A DNA stretch of 64,000 nt from Accumulibacter sp. (GTDB lineage Bacteria; Pseudomonadota; Gammaproteobacteria; Burkholderiales; Rhodocyclaceae): positions 496,001-560,000 of the forward strand of contig JACKLW010000005.1 of NCBI GenBank assembly GCA_024235715.1, written 5' to 3'. Made by a program: the position numbers and the translations under genes. How positions within the stretch are numbered: position 1 is the first letter of the stretch; every line of letters begins with the position of its first letter. Of this stretch, positions 51,436-59,889 are shown piece after piece. Under the pieces are notes generated by a model. It was not told where the DNA came from and ran no database searches. It worked only from the letters and a program-made list of their open reading frames with translations.

Positions 51436-52935
51436 TCATTCTTTCGCTATCCGACGGTACTGCACGGCCTCAGCAACATGCTGCGCCTCGATCGTACCAA
51501 CACCTGTTATATCGGCTATCGTGCGGGCAATCTTTAGCAGACGATGGTAGGCGCGAGCGGAAAGATCGAAGCGGCGGATGGCATGTTTCAGCAGCGCCGC
51601 GGCAGCGGCTTCAGGCTGGCAGAACTGGTCGACTTCCCTGGTCGTCAGGCGCGCGTTGGCCTTCTCCTGCCGTGCCAACTGCCTTTCGCGAGCCTGTACG
51701 ACGCGAGCGCGCACGACGATCGACGCTTCGCCGTCGGCCGCCTGCTGCAGAGCTTCGGCCGGCAGCGCCGGAACCTCGATCTGCAGGTCGATGCGGTCGA
51801 GCAGCGGACCGGAGAGGCGGCTCCGATAGCGGCGTACCTGCTCGACCGTGCACCGGCAGCGTCCGCCCGGATCACCGTGATAGCCGCAGGGGCAAGGATT
51901 CATCGCCGCAACCAGCTGGAACTGCGCCGGAAATTCGGCCTGCCGGGCGGCGCGCGAGATGTGGATACGCCCGCTATCGAGCGGCTCGCGCAGGGCCTCG
52001 AGCACGCGCCTATCGAATTCCGGGATCTCGTCGAGAAAGAGCACGCCCTGATGGGCAAGCGAGATCTCGCCGGGACGCGGCACGCTGCCACCGCCGACCA
52101 GTGCTGCCGATGAAGCCGTATGGTGCGGCGCCCGGTACGGATAGCGGCGAAAGAGTTCCGTGCGGAACAGTCCGGCCAGCGACAGGACCGCCGCCGATTC
52201 GAGCGCGGCGGCCAGGGTCATCGGCGGCAGCAAACCCGGCAGGCGGCTGGCGAGCATCGACTTGCCGGTACCCGGCGGTCCGGCCAGCAGGATCGAATGG
52301 GCTCCCGCAGCGGCGATCTCCAGCGCACGTTTCGCCTGCGCCTGACCACGCACATCGGCCAGGTCGAGGTAGTGGCTGCCGTCGTCTGGGGCTGCGTCGG
52401 AAGCCAGGCATTCGGCCAGCGATCCCTGCCCGGTCAGGTGAGCACAGACCTCGAGCAGATTGCGGGCGGTGAGCACCCGCACACCGCCCGCCAGGGCGGC
52501 TTCGCGCGCGCTGCCTTCCGGCAGCACAAAGCTTCGTCCCCGGTCACCGGCAGCGAGAACCATGGCCAGCGCGCCCCGGATTGGTCGCAGTTCGCCCGAC
52601 AGCGACAGTTCGCCGGCGAATTCATGGTCCGCCAGCGCGGAATCGGGGATCTGGCCTGATGCCGCGAGGATGCCAAGGGCAATCGGCAGGTCGAAGCGGC
52701 CCGACTCCTTGGGCAGGTCGGCCGGCGCCAGGTTGACCGTTATCCGCTTGCCGGGAAAGCTGAAGCCCGAGTTCTGCAGCGCGGCCCTGACCCGGTCACG
52801 CGCCTCCTTGACTTCGGTATCGGGCAGGCCGACCAGCGTGACGCTGGGCAGACCGCCGGCGAGATGCACCTCGACCGCGACTTCCGGGGCCGAAAGGCCG
52901 TCCAGTCCACGGCTATGAACGATAGCAAGCGACAC
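51436..52935 (-). CDS. comM: YifB/ComM magnesium chelatase-like AAA+ ATPase
   Basis: A 499-residue AAA+ protein that in naturally transformable bacteria drives branch migration of incoming DNA. The N-terminal domain (about 1-170) begins LAIVHSRGLDGLSAPEVAVEVHLAGGLPSVTLVGLPDTEVKEARDRVRAAL. Walker A is GPPGTGKSMLASRLPGLLPPM. Also seen are LFLDEIPEF (Walker B) and the conserved cysteine-rich NPCPCGYHGDPGGRCRC loop. It lies just before the efflux gene on the same strand. Confidence 0.95.
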   Translation of the reverse strand: MSLAIVHSRGLDGLSAPEVAVEVHLAGGLPSVTLVGLPDTEVKEARDRVRAALQNSGFSFPGKRITVNLAPADLPKESGRFDLPIALGILAASGQIPDSALADHEFAGELSLSGELRPIRGALAMVLAAGDRGRSFVLPEGSAREAALAGGVRVLTARNLLEVCAHLTGQGSLAECLASDAAPDDGSHYLDLADVRGQAQAKRALEIAAAGAHSILLAGPPGTGKSMLASRLPGLLPPMTLAAALESAAVLSLAGLFRTELFRRYPYRAPHHTASSAALVGGGSVPRPGEISLAHQGVLFLDEIPEFDRRVLEALREPLDSGRIHISRAARQAEFPAQFQLVAAMNPCPCGYHGDPGGRCRCTVEQVRRYRSRLSGPLLDRIDLQIEVPALPAEALQQAADGEASIVVRARVVQARERQLARQEKANARLTTREVDQFCQPEAAAAALLKHAIRRFDLSARAYHRLLKIARTIADITGVGTIEAQHVAEAVQYRRIAKE

Positions 52936-53011
52936 CGTCGGCGATCGTCGAAGCAGACCCGGGCCGGGGCAGTCGAGGATGCGGACTTACATGAGCGCCT
53001 GCTTCCCGCGC

Positions 53012-53257
53012 TCAGGCCGCGCGGTCGGGAGGATTCTCCAGCCGCTCCAGCCGCACTTCAAGCGCCTTCAGCTTTTCCCGGGTGCGCTGCAGAACCTGGG
53101 TCTGGATATCAAACTCTTCACGACTGACCAGATCGAGCTTGGCGAAAGCACTGGCAAGCAGCGTGCGAACATTCTTCTCGATATCGGCAGCGGGGCTGGC
53201 GGCCAGGATGCCACCCAGCCGGGCGCCAATATCTTCGAGGATTCTGGGGTCAAGCAT
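53012..53257 (-). CDS. ubiK: Ubiquinone biosynthesis accessory factor UbiK (YqiC/BMFP family)
   Basis: An 81-residue small helical protein. Residues ~5-40 form an amphipathic helix (ILEDIGARLGGILAASPAADIEKNVRTLLASAFAKLDLVSREEFDIQ) and ~45-75 a coiled coil (VLQRTREKLKALEVRLERLE), the BMFP pattern. It supports the Ubi complex with UbiJ. I start at the ATG giving MLDPRILED; in-frame ATGs 6 and 12 bp upstream are possible. It is divergent from glnK and 77 bp before comM. Confidence 0.88.
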   Translation of the reverse strand: MLDPRILEDIGARLGGILAASPAADIEKNVRTLLASAFAKLDLVSREEFDIQTQVLQRTREKLKALEVRLERLENPPDRAA

Positions 53258-53437
53258 GGTCATCACCATAGCGTTGTGGTTTCTGAGTATATCGAGTCTA
53301 GCACAGGCGCAGTGCCTGGCCGGAGTCGCACCATTCCGGTGCATGCACGTGCCGACGCTGCTCTATCGCAGTGCAGCAATCGCCGCCCCCCCCCGCACAA
53401 GCACAGCAATCAATTGTTTATAAAAACAAAAAGCAGC

Positions 53438-53454
53438 TGGCACAAAACGTGCTT
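53438..53454 (+). promoter_or_regulatory. Sigma-54 (-24/-12) promoter upstream of glnK-amtB
   Basis: TGGCACAAAACGTGCTT: the GG of -24 (53,439-53,440) and GC of -12 (53,451-53,452) are exactly 10 bp apart, as RpoN promoters require. The -12 element is TGCTT rather than TTGCT but the key bases are there. It lies 224 bp upstream of the glnK start, with a short open frame and a hairpin between. NtrC control is expected but no NtrC site was identified. Confidence 0.78.
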
Positions 53455-53500
53455 GGAACCAGGCAGCAATTCCTTTCTTTCTCCGTTTGAGGATCCAACC

Positions 53501-53563
53501 ATGAAACAAATCGCTCACGCCACGCTTTGCGCGGCAGAGTTTTTCAGACCAGCCATGGCATAG
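53501..53563 (+). pseudogene. Short leader-like open frame before glnK (possible remnant of an exported protein)
   Basis: A 20-codon frame with a GAGG ribosome-binding site 8-11 bp upstream: MKQIAHATLCAAEFFRPAMA, then TAG. It reads like the start of a signal peptide, ending PAMA as a cleavage site would, but lacks the continuous hydrophobic core and stops at once. In related Rhodocyclales a TorF-type putative porin precedes glnK-amtB (recalled knowledge, not checked here). The frame may be that gene reduced to its leader by deletion, or it may encode a leader peptide. Confidence 0.5.
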
Positions 53564-54016
<453 letters not shown>

Positions 54017-54026
54017 GGAGCCTCCC

Positions 54027-55520
54027 ATGAAACGCATTTTCACCATTCTCGCCCTGGTCGGAGCCGTCGCTGTCGGTGCCCCTGCCTGGGCTGATGAAAC
54101 CCCTGCCGGAACAAGCGCAACCACTACCGCCGTTGCCACCACGCCGGCGCCGTCGGCAGCAGCGGCAGTTGCCGACACCGCCAGCGCGGTCACCGCCGAA
54201 CAAGCGGCGCCGGCACTCAACAAGGCGGACAACGCCTGGATCATGGTCTGCGCCGCGCTGGTCATCCTGATGTCGCTGCCCGGACTGGCACTCTTCTACG
54301 GTGGCCTGGTGCGCACCAAGAACATGCTCTCGGTGCTGATGCAGGTCTTCGTGACCTTCTCGCTGATCAGCGTCCTGTGGGTGGTCTACGGCTACTCGCT
54401 GGCGTTCACCGAAGGCGGCAGTTTCTTCGGGGTGCTCGACAAGGTCTTCCTGAAGGGGGTCACCGCGGACTCGCTTGGCGCCACCTTCTCCAAGGGCGTT
54501 TTCATCTCCGAACTGACCTTCGTCATCTTCCAGGGAGCGTTCGCCGCGATCACCTGTTGTCTGATCGTCGGCGCCTTCGCCGAACGCGCGAAATTCGCCG
54601 CGATCCTGGTCTTCATGGTGATCTGGTTCACGCTCTCGTATGCCCCGATGGCGCACATGGTCTGGTACTGGGCGGGTCCGGACGCGTACGTCGATGCCGC
54701 TGCGGCCGAAGCAGCCGGTGCAACCGCCGGTTTCCTGTTCCAGAAGGGCGCGCTCGACTTCGCCGGTGGCACCGTTGTGCATATAAACGCGGCGGTCGCC
54801 GGCCTGGTCGGCGCGATGATGATCGGCAAGCGGATCGGCTACGGGCGCGAATCGATGGCACCGCACAGCCTCACTTTCACCATGATTGGTGCCTCGCTGC
54901 TGTGGGTTGGTTGGTTCGGTTTCAACGCCGGCTCGGCACTCGAAGCGAGCGGCGGATCGGCGCTCGCGATGGTCAATACCTGGCTCGCAACTGCCTGCGC
55001 GACGATGGCCTGGATGATCGCCGAATGGATGCTCAAGGGCAAGCCTTCAATGCTCGGCGCCGCGTCCGGTGCGGTGGCAGGGCTGGTGGCGATCACCCCG
55101 GCAGCCGGCTTCGTCGGTGTCATGGGCGCCATCGTCATCGGCCTGCTGGCCGGCGTGGTCTGCCTGTGGGGCGTCAATGGACTGAAGCACATGCTCGGCG
55201 CTGACGATTCCCTCGACGTCTTCGGCGTGCATGGCGTCGGCGGCATCCTCGGCGCCATCCTGACCGGCGTCTTCGCCTCGCCATCGCTTGGCGGCGCCGG
55301 CGTCTATGACTACGTCGCCAACGCCGTCGGCGAGTACGACATGACTGCCCAGGTCATCAGCCAGTTGTGGGGCGTCGGCACGGTAATCGTCTGGTCGGGC
55401 GTCGTTTCGGTAGTGGCCTTCAAAGCGGTCGACGTGCTGATCGGCCTGCGCGTACCGGAAGACGAGGAGCGCGAAGGCCTCGACATCACGTCACACGGCG
55501 AATCGGCCTACCACTACTGA
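54027..55520 (+). CDS. amtB: Ammonium transporter AmtB
   Basis: A 497-residue inner-membrane ammonium channel. The ATG at 54027 has a GAGGAG site. A signal peptide (MKRIFTILALVGAVAVGAPAWA) is cleaved, then an Ala/Thr-rich segment precedes 11 transmembrane helices. Family features include ALFYGGLVRTKNMLSVLMQ, GALDFAGGTVVHINAAVAGLVGA (first pore histidine) and DVFGVHGVGGILGA (second pore histidine). The C-terminus GLRVPEDEEREGLDITSHGESAYHY is the GlnK-interacting tail. Confidence 0.97.
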   Translation: MKRIFTILALVGAVAVGAPAWADETPAGTSATTTAVATTPAPSAAAAVADTASAVTAEQAAPALNKADNAWIMVCAALVILMSLPGLALFYGGLVRTKNMLSVLMQVFVTFSLISVLWVVYGYSLAFTEGGSFFGVLDKVFLKGVTADSLGATFSKGVFISELTFVIFQGAFAAITCCLIVGAFAERAKFAAILVFMVIWFTLSYAPMAHMVWYWAGPDAYVDAAAAEAAGATAGFLFQKGALDFAGGTVVHINAAVAGLVGAMMIGKRIGYGRESMAPHSLTFTMIGASLLWVGWFGFNAGSALEASGGSALAMVNTWLATACATMAWMIAEWMLKGKPSMLGAASGAVAGLVAITPAAGFVGVMGAIVIGLLAGVVCLWGVNGLKHMLGADDSLDVFGVHGVGGILGAILTGVFASPSLGGAGVYDYVANAVGEYDMTAQVISQLWGVGTVIVWSGVVSVVAFKAVDVLIGLRVPEDEEREGLDITSHGESAYHY

Positions 55521-55553
55521 GCCGTTCCGCCTGCAAAGAGCTCTCTCCCCTTC

Positions 55554-55582
55554 GGGCGCCCAGGTGGCGCCCGCTTTTTTTG
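55554..55582 (+). terminator. Rho-independent terminator after amtB
   Basis: Hairpin GGGCGCC-CAGGT-GGCGCCC, then GC and seven T residues, 34 bp beyond the amtB stop. The remaining gap up to the tRNA-Lys promoter (55,583-55,777) shows no feature I recognise. Confidence 0.85.
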
Positions 55583-55777
55583 GCGCACCGGACCGGAGGC
55601 GCGTGTCGACAGCCAGGCCGCTCCCGGGCAGACGGGCCCGCCACGGACGAACGCTCGGACCGCCGCTCTTCTGCGTGCCCTGATCCGGCAGCACTGCGGC
55701 CAGCCGCAGCAGCGGCGAGTTCGCTTCGACCGGAGCTTCGGGATCGGAAAGCACATCCTTTTTGTCGCCCGGCCGCA

Positions 55778-55806
55778 TTGACAGGCCAATGGCGCTTCCC
55801 TATAAT
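55778..55806 (+). promoter_or_regulatory. Consensus sigma-70 promoter of tRNA-Lys
   Basis: Perfect TTGACA (55,778-55,783) and TATAAT (55,801-55,806) hexamers with an ideal 17-bp spacer, 14 bp upstream of the tRNA 5' end. A GC-rich stretch (CGG CGTTTTTCGG) follows the -10, as in stringently controlled stable-RNA promoters. Confidence 0.93.
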
Positions 55807-55820
55807 TCGGCGTTTTTCGG

Positions 55821-55896
55821 GGGTCGGTAGCTCAGTCGGTAGAGCACTGGACTTTTAATCCATTGGTCGTGAGTTCGAGCCTCACCCGACCCACCA
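55821..55896 (+). tRNA. tRNA-Lys (TTT), integration site of the island
   Basis: A 76-nt tRNA with acceptor stem GGGTCGG and its complement. It continues with D-arm GCTCAGTCGGTAGAGC, anticodon loop CTTTTAA with anticodon TTT, T-arm TGAGTTCGAGCCTCA and an encoded CCA. The top pair of the anticodon stem is C27-U43, which cannot pair. The 3' 46 nt recur at 60,011-60,056. A terminator follows at 55,911-55,939. Confidence 0.96.
55851..55896 (+). repeat. Left direct repeat (att-like, inside tRNA-Lys)
   Basis: 46 bp identical to 60,011-60,056 except at two positions (55,854 T versus C and 55,877 G versus A). This is the usual recombination core for tyrosine integrases that target tRNA 3' ends. Confidence 0.78.
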
Positions 55897-55908
55897 GGAA
55901 AATCAGGA

Positions 55909-55939
55909 AAAAAGCCAGACTCACGAGGTCTGGCTTTTT
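55909..55939 (+). terminator. Rho-independent terminator after tRNA-Lys
   Basis: Stem AAAGCCAGAC-TCACGAG-GTCTGGCTTT with a following T run, 15 bp past the tRNA CCA. It is bidirectional in appearance (A run upstream, T run downstream). Downstream to 56,110 I see only two copies of CCATGTAGCCA at about 55,953-55,974. Confidence 0.85.
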
Positions 55940-56110
55940 GCTTTCTGGCTTCCATGTAGCCACCATGTAGCCAGATTCGAGCAATCCAAAACAACCCCGC
56001 CAACGACGAATCCGGCACAGTGGCAGCGCTGTGCCAGGGCCTCGCCAGAAATGAAGACACCCGCACCACAGAAGCGGTGGCGGGCGCAGGCATCAAGGAG
56101 TCAGGCTCAC

Positions 56111-56264
56111 TCAGCCGACATTGCTCCGCGCGGCTCCCTCCCGCGCCTCAGTGATGTAGGCCGCCAGCTTGGCGGCAATCCGCGGCAGGTCGGCGCGGAA
56201 CTTCTCGGCGTCCACTTGGCTGGTGTCAATCGTCAGGACGACGGAGAACGGCGCGTCTGCTCAT
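56111..56264 (-). pseudogene. Frameshifted small gene in the island
   Basis: On the minus strand an ATG at 56264, with an AAGGGAG site upstream, opens a frame that stops after 12 codons. The next frame reads a compact helical sequence to TGA at 56111: PFSVVLTIDTSQVDAEKFRADLPRIAAKLAAYITEAREG. Restoring two bases (a GC dinucleotide) near codon 3 would join them into one ~51-residue protein. I do not recognise it. Alternatively only the second part is a fragment of a longer lost gene. Nothing else is seen to 56,373. Confidence 0.35.
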
Positions 56265-56373
56265 TGGATCTCCCTTCGTCGCCCTCCTTCAGTCGGGATG
56301 CCGCGCCAGCCGGGGAAGGGACCCGGTTTTCTCCCTCGGGGATCAGCCTCTGGATAGGCGCGGCAAGACTCGT

Positions 56374-56691
56374 TCAGGCCAGGTGCTCCTCCCGGCGGGC
56401 AACTGCCAGGCGCAGACCCGCGGCGGACAGGACAGCCAGCAGCGTCTCAAGCGTCGGATTCCCCTTGGGAGACAGCGCGCGGTAAAGGCTTTCACGGCGT
56501 AGCCCGGCACGTTCAGCTACTGCCTCCATGCCTTGCGCTTGGGCGACGTGGCGCAGGGCGCGCAGCAGAGCTTGCCGCCCGCCGGGTTCGTCGGCTTCTT
56601 CCAGCGCGGCGGCCAGGTATTCATCGGCAAAGGCCGGGTCTTCGCGGAGCAGTTCCACCATTGCTTCATCGTGGGGGCGGGTGGCTTTCAT
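56374..56691 (-). CDS. Antitoxin of a HigBA-like type II system (HTH)
   Basis: A 105-residue DNA-binding antitoxin. The C-terminal half carries a helix-turn-helix of the addiction-module antidote type (GMEAVAERAGLRRESLYRALSPKGNPTLETLLAVLSAAGLRLAV). The N-terminal part is acidic and helical (DEAMVELLREDPAFADEYLAAALEEADE). It overlaps the toxin stop as ATGA. As in HigBA systems the toxin gene comes first. It presumably neutralises the toxin and represses the pair's promoter. Confidence 0.85.
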   Translation of the reverse strand: MKATRPHDEAMVELLREDPAFADEYLAAALEEADEPGGRQALLRALRHVAQAQGMEAVAERAGLRRESLYRALSPKGNPTLETLLAVLSAAGLRLAVARREEHLA

Positions 56692-57014
56692 TGTGCGTTT
56701 CTCCTTTGCCAGTCTTGCCAGTAGCGGACGGCGGTTGCAATGTCGACTTGCTGCCGGCGCTTGTCACCACCGACGAGCAGCAACAGCACTCGCCGGCCGG
56801 CCTGAGCGTAATACACCCGGTAGCCGGGACCATGGTCTATCTTCAGTTCCCATACCCCATCGCTCAACGGCTTGTGGTCGCCGAAGTTGCCGGCGGCCAT
56901 GCGTTGCACCCGAACGGCCACCCGCGCGCGCGCCCGCCGGTCTGCCAAACCTGCCAGCCACTCCTTGAACGGGTCGCGGCCGTCTTCCGCCTGATAGTCG
57001 AGAATGTCGAACAT
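56688..57014 (-). CDS. RelE/HigB-like toxin (phage-derived Gp49-like)
   Basis: A 108-residue RelE-superfamily toxin, probably a ribosome-dependent mRNA interferase. It contains PFKEWLAGLADRRARARVAVRVQRMAAGNFGDHKPLSDGVWELKIDHGPGYRVYYAQAGRRVLLLLVGGDKRRQQ, with the WELKI...GYRVYY core and a basic GGDKRRQ tail that are standard for this addiction-module killer family. It is the first gene of the pair. Such modules are typical cargo that stabilises islands. The upstream stretch 57,015-57,184 has no gene but one more CCATGTAGCCA copy near 57,151. Confidence 0.87.
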   Translation of the reverse strand: MFDILDYQAEDGRDPFKEWLAGLADRRARARVAVRVQRMAAGNFGDHKPLSDGVWELKIDHGPGYRVYYAQAGRRVLLLLVGGDKRRQQVDIATAVRYWQDWQRRNAQ

Positions 57015-57184
57015 GGGCTAGTAACGTGAAGGTTACAGAAGTTGCGCAAGGGAAGCAATGCAATGGGCTGGTATGCTGCCCGCTGTCATTTCCGGCCGCC
57101 CTTCACCAAGCGCAGGCCGTGAATGGTGAGTGGCGGCAAGCTGGCGGCGGGTCCATGTAGCCAAGTTATAGCAACCGCCTTCAA

Positions 57185-57192
57185 CGCAGAGC
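57185..57192. repeat. Left 8-bp target-site duplication
   Basis: CGCAGAGC, identical to 59,912-59,919 on the other side of the transposon. Confidence 0.92.
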
Positions 57193-57214
57193 GTAACTAT
57201 TCGGTGAACCCGTA
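57193..57214 (+). repeat. Left terminal inverted repeat of the IS66-family element
   Basis: 22 bp starting GTAACTATTCGG, the exact reverse complement of 59,890-59,911. The two ends diverge immediately inside. Confidence 0.93.
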
Positions 57215-57276
57215 AGCAGCCTTGGGTATCGAATACGGGCTGGACACATGCATCAAGTCGGTCTACAGTCGGCCGC

Positions 57277-58974
57277 ATGGATACGGCACGGGACATCGTC
57301 GAGGATCTGCCTGCGATAAGCGAGGGGAAGTGCCCTGCGTTTTCGCAGGTGTTGGTGACGCTGAGCAAACAAGCGTATATCCAGCTCACTTGGGATGCGA
57401 GGTACTGGAAGACCACCTATCAAAGAGCGATTGCTCGTCTGCGGGAACTTGAAGAGCGTCATCGACGAGAAACCGAGCAGGCCGCACAGCGCGAAGCCGC
57501 GTTGCGCGGTGAGTTGTCGGCCGCTCAGGCCAAGATTCGTGAGCTACAAAAGCGTGTGTTCGGTCGCAAATCGGAGCAATCGTCTGGTGCAGATCGAGCG
57601 CCCACAGCGAATGTCCCCTCGCCTCGGTCGCGAGGTCAGCAGACGGGTGCGCCGGGTCATGGACGGACGATGCACGGCCATCTGCCGGCGCACACCGAAA
57701 GCATCGAAATTGATTCGCCGCAGTGCCCATCTTGTGGTCTGAGCTTCGCCGACTTTCCTGGCAGCGAAGACAGCGAGGTCCTCGAAATCGAGGTGTGCGC
57801 GTACCGACGGGTCATCCGTCGGCGACGTTATCGAAAGACCTGCGCCTGCAAGGCTACCCCGGGCATCATTAGCGCGCCGCCGCCGGCGCGCTTGATCGAG
57901 CGCGGCAAGTACGGCATTTCGGTCTGGGTGCACCTTTTGCTCTCCAAGTTCCTCTACGGTCAGCCAACGCATCGTCTCCTGCAGGATCTGGCTGATTGCG
58001 GCTTGAGCTTGTCAGCGGGCACCCTCACGGGCGGACTACAAGCGCTGGCACCCCTGTTCGAACCGCTGGAAGCCGCGCTCCTGACCCGACTGCGCAGCGA
58101 GACTCACTGGCATGCCGATGAGACCCGCTGGCAGGTGTTTATCGACGTCGAAGGCAAGATCGGGCATCGCTGGTACCTGTGGGTGTTTCAGTCCCCCTCG
58201 GTGATTCACTATGTGCTTGACCCGACGCGATCGGCGAAGGTGCCGATCGCCGAATTGGGCGACGTGCCGGGTGGGATATTGAGCTGTGATCGCTACGCGG
58301 CCTACAAGAAATTCGCCAAGCAGCACACGACGGTGATTCTGGCCTATTGCTGGACGCACCAGCGGCGCGATTTCCTGGAACTGGCCAACGCGCATCCTGA
58401 TCTTCGCGCCTGGGCACTCGTCTGGGTCGACCGGATTGGCGAGCTCTATCAGCTGAACGCCCGGCGCCTCGACAGCGAATCGGACGCCGTCACCGATGCC
58501 GCAGGCGATCAGTCGTTGCGGCGAGCGATAGACCGCATGGCCGCCAACCGCGATGCCGAACTCGCCGAGTCCTCGCTCAAGACCGCAGCGCTCAAGGTGC
58601 TGCAAAGCATGAAGAAGCATTGGTCAGGCTTGACGGTGTTTGTCGATCACCGCGAGGTGCCCATGGACAACAATGCGGCCGAACGAGCCATTCGCCTGCC
58701 GGTGGTCGGGCGCAAGAATTTCTACGGTTCGGGAAGTTGCTGGGCGGGCGAATTGGCGGCGACGATGTTCAGCCTGCTGATGACGGTCAAGCACTGGGGG
58801 ATCAATCCGCGAACCTGGCTGACTGCCTATCTGCAAGCCTGTGCGGAAAACGGCAACCAACCGCCGGCCGAGCTGAGTGTCTTTCTTCCCTGGACCATGG
58901 ATGCCGAAGGCCTGGCGGCGATGCGCCGTGGCGCGCCTGATCACGCGGGCGCGGCAGGCATCGACAGCTCATGA
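57277..58974 (+). CDS. IS66-family transposase (TnpC type)
   Basis: A 565-residue DDE transposase. An N-terminal coiled coil (about 45-95) ends in the IS66 leader motif VFGRKSEQ. A zinc-finger region (CPSCG) and a basic RRRRYRKTCAC stretch follow, then the catalytic domain. Catalytic residues are D281 (HADETRW), D338 (SCDRYAAYKKF) and E469 (NNAAERAIR); the family GRKNFYGSGS follows the glutamate. Everything is intact. Its last codons overlap the next gene as ATGA. No IS66 orf1/orf2 helpers are present. Confidence 0.95.
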   Translation: MDTARDIVEDLPAISEGKCPAFSQVLVTLSKQAYIQLTWDARYWKTTYQRAIARLRELEERHRRETEQAAQREAALRGELSAAQAKIRELQKRVFGRKSEQSSGADRAPTANVPSPRSRGQQTGAPGHGRTMHGHLPAHTESIEIDSPQCPSCGLSFADFPGSEDSEVLEIEVCAYRRVIRRRRYRKTCACKATPGIISAPPPARLIERGKYGISVWVHLLLSKFLYGQPTHRLLQDLADCGLSLSAGTLTGGLQALAPLFEPLEAALLTRLRSETHWHADETRWQVFIDVEGKIGHRWYLWVFQSPSVIHYVLDPTRSAKVPIAELGDVPGGILSCDRYAAYKKFAKQHTTVILAYCWTHQRRDFLELANAHPDLRAWALVWVDRIGELYQLNARRLDSESDAVTDAAGDQSLRRAIDRMAANRDAELAESSLKTAALKVLQSMKKHWSGLTVFVDHREVPMDNNAAERAIRLPVVGRKNFYGSGSCWAGELAATMFSLLMTVKHWGINPRTWLTAYLQACAENGNQPPAELSVFLPWTMDAEGLAAMRRGAPDHAGAAGIDSS

Positions 58975-59828
58975 GACGCTACTGCGGACGCGACTTTGGC
59001 GCCGATGAACTGCTGGCCGTGGCGCAGCTGATCGCGAAAAATCCCGGCGCCAACCGTGCTGAACTCTCGCGACAACTGTGTGTGTTGCTCGATTGGTTCA
59101 AGCCCAATGGCGGTTTGAAGGACATGAGCTGCCGGGTGGCCATGCTGCGCATGCAGGCCGATGGACTGATCACCTTGCCTCCATCCCAATTGCGGCCTCG
59201 TCGTCGCCCCGAATTCGTTGCCACCGCCGCCACCGATGCGCAGCCACTCCTGGCGCAACCCGTACATGAGTTGGCGCCACCGTGCTTGCGCCAGGTCGCA
59301 GGGACGGCGAACTCGCGCCTGTGGAACGAGTACATCGCCCGCTATCATTATCTGGGCTACACGCCCATGGCCGGTAGTCAGATGCGCTACTTCGTCTACG
59401 AAGGCGAGCGCTTGCTGGCCTTGTTGAGCTTCGGCGCCAGCGCCTGGAAACTCGCGCCACGCGATCGCTTCATCGGCTGGGACGAGGCGCAGCGGCAGAG
59501 AAACCTGCAACTCATCGTCAACAACGCCCGCTTCCTGATCTTGCCGTGGATACAGTCCAAGGGCTTGGCATCAAAGATTCTGTCAGTCATCCAGCGGCAA
59601 CTGCCCAACGATTGGCTCCAGCGATACGGCTACCGCCCGGTGCTCTTCGAAACCTTCGTGGAAACGCCCCGCCATCGCGGCACCTGCTATAAAGCCGCCA
59701 ACTGGATCAACGTCGGGAAAACCACCGGTCGCGGAAAAAAGTGCCAAGGTCATCAACCCATCCTGCCCATCAAGGACATCTGGCTCTATCCTCTGCGGAA
59801 CAACTTCCGCTCCCTTCTCGCTCGATAG
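58971..59828 (+). CDS. DUF4338 (DruA-like) protein encoded inside the transposon
   Basis: A 285-residue protein of the DUF4338 family, whose best-known member is DruA of the Druantia anti-phage systems. The N-terminal ~80 residues form a helical domain (YCGRDFGADELLAVAQLIAKNPGANRAELSRQLC). The conserved core (about 110-270) has RYHYLGYTPMAGSQMRYFVYEGERLLALLSFGASAWKLAPRDRFIGW, then NNARFLILPWIQSKGLASKILSVI. It ends with the terminal block RHRGTCYKAANWINVGKTTGRGK. It is coupled to the transposase by an ATGA overlap and ends 61 bp before the right inverted repeat. No other Druantia gene (large helicase DruE etc.) is nearby, so defence is unproven and a transposition-accessory role is equally possible. 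Confidence 0.88.
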   Translation: MRRYCGRDFGADELLAVAQLIAKNPGANRAELSRQLCVLLDWFKPNGGLKDMSCRVAMLRMQADGLITLPPSQLRPRRRPEFVATAATDAQPLLAQPVHELAPPCLRQVAGTANSRLWNEYIARYHYLGYTPMAGSQMRYFVYEGERLLALLSFGASAWKLAPRDRFIGWDEAQRQRNLQLIVNNARFLILPWIQSKGLASKILSVIQRQLPNDWLQRYGYRPVLFETFVETPRHRGTCYKAANWINVGKTTGRGKKCQGHQPILPIKDIWLYPLRNNFRSLLAR

Positions 59829-59889
59829 CGCCGTCAGACTCGGGATAGCTCCAGACGTAACAGTCGGATACTCCGCAACGCAGCTTGGC

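Noticed and set aside
50595-52472. 625-codon plus-strand frame
   Set aside because: It is antisense to the Bcr-type transporter and comM, rich in Arg/Pro/Ala as expected of a GC-rich shadow frame, and has no recognisable domain.
53385-53395. Run of nine C residues upstream of the glnK promoter as a phase-variable tract
   Set aside because: It is not inside a gene, nor between promoter elements I can identify. A homopolymer in GC-rich intergenic DNA is not enough evidence.
55800-56096. 98-codon frame on the minus strand ending GGSGEARTHDQWIKSPVLYRLSYRPP
   Set aside because: It is the antisense reading of tRNA-Lys and its terminator, a well-known kind of spurious protein in databases.
58971-59828. 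A complete Druantia defence system
   Set aside because: Only the DruA-like gene is present, inside a transposon. No DruE-type helicase or other Druantia gene lies nearby, so the system name is not justified.
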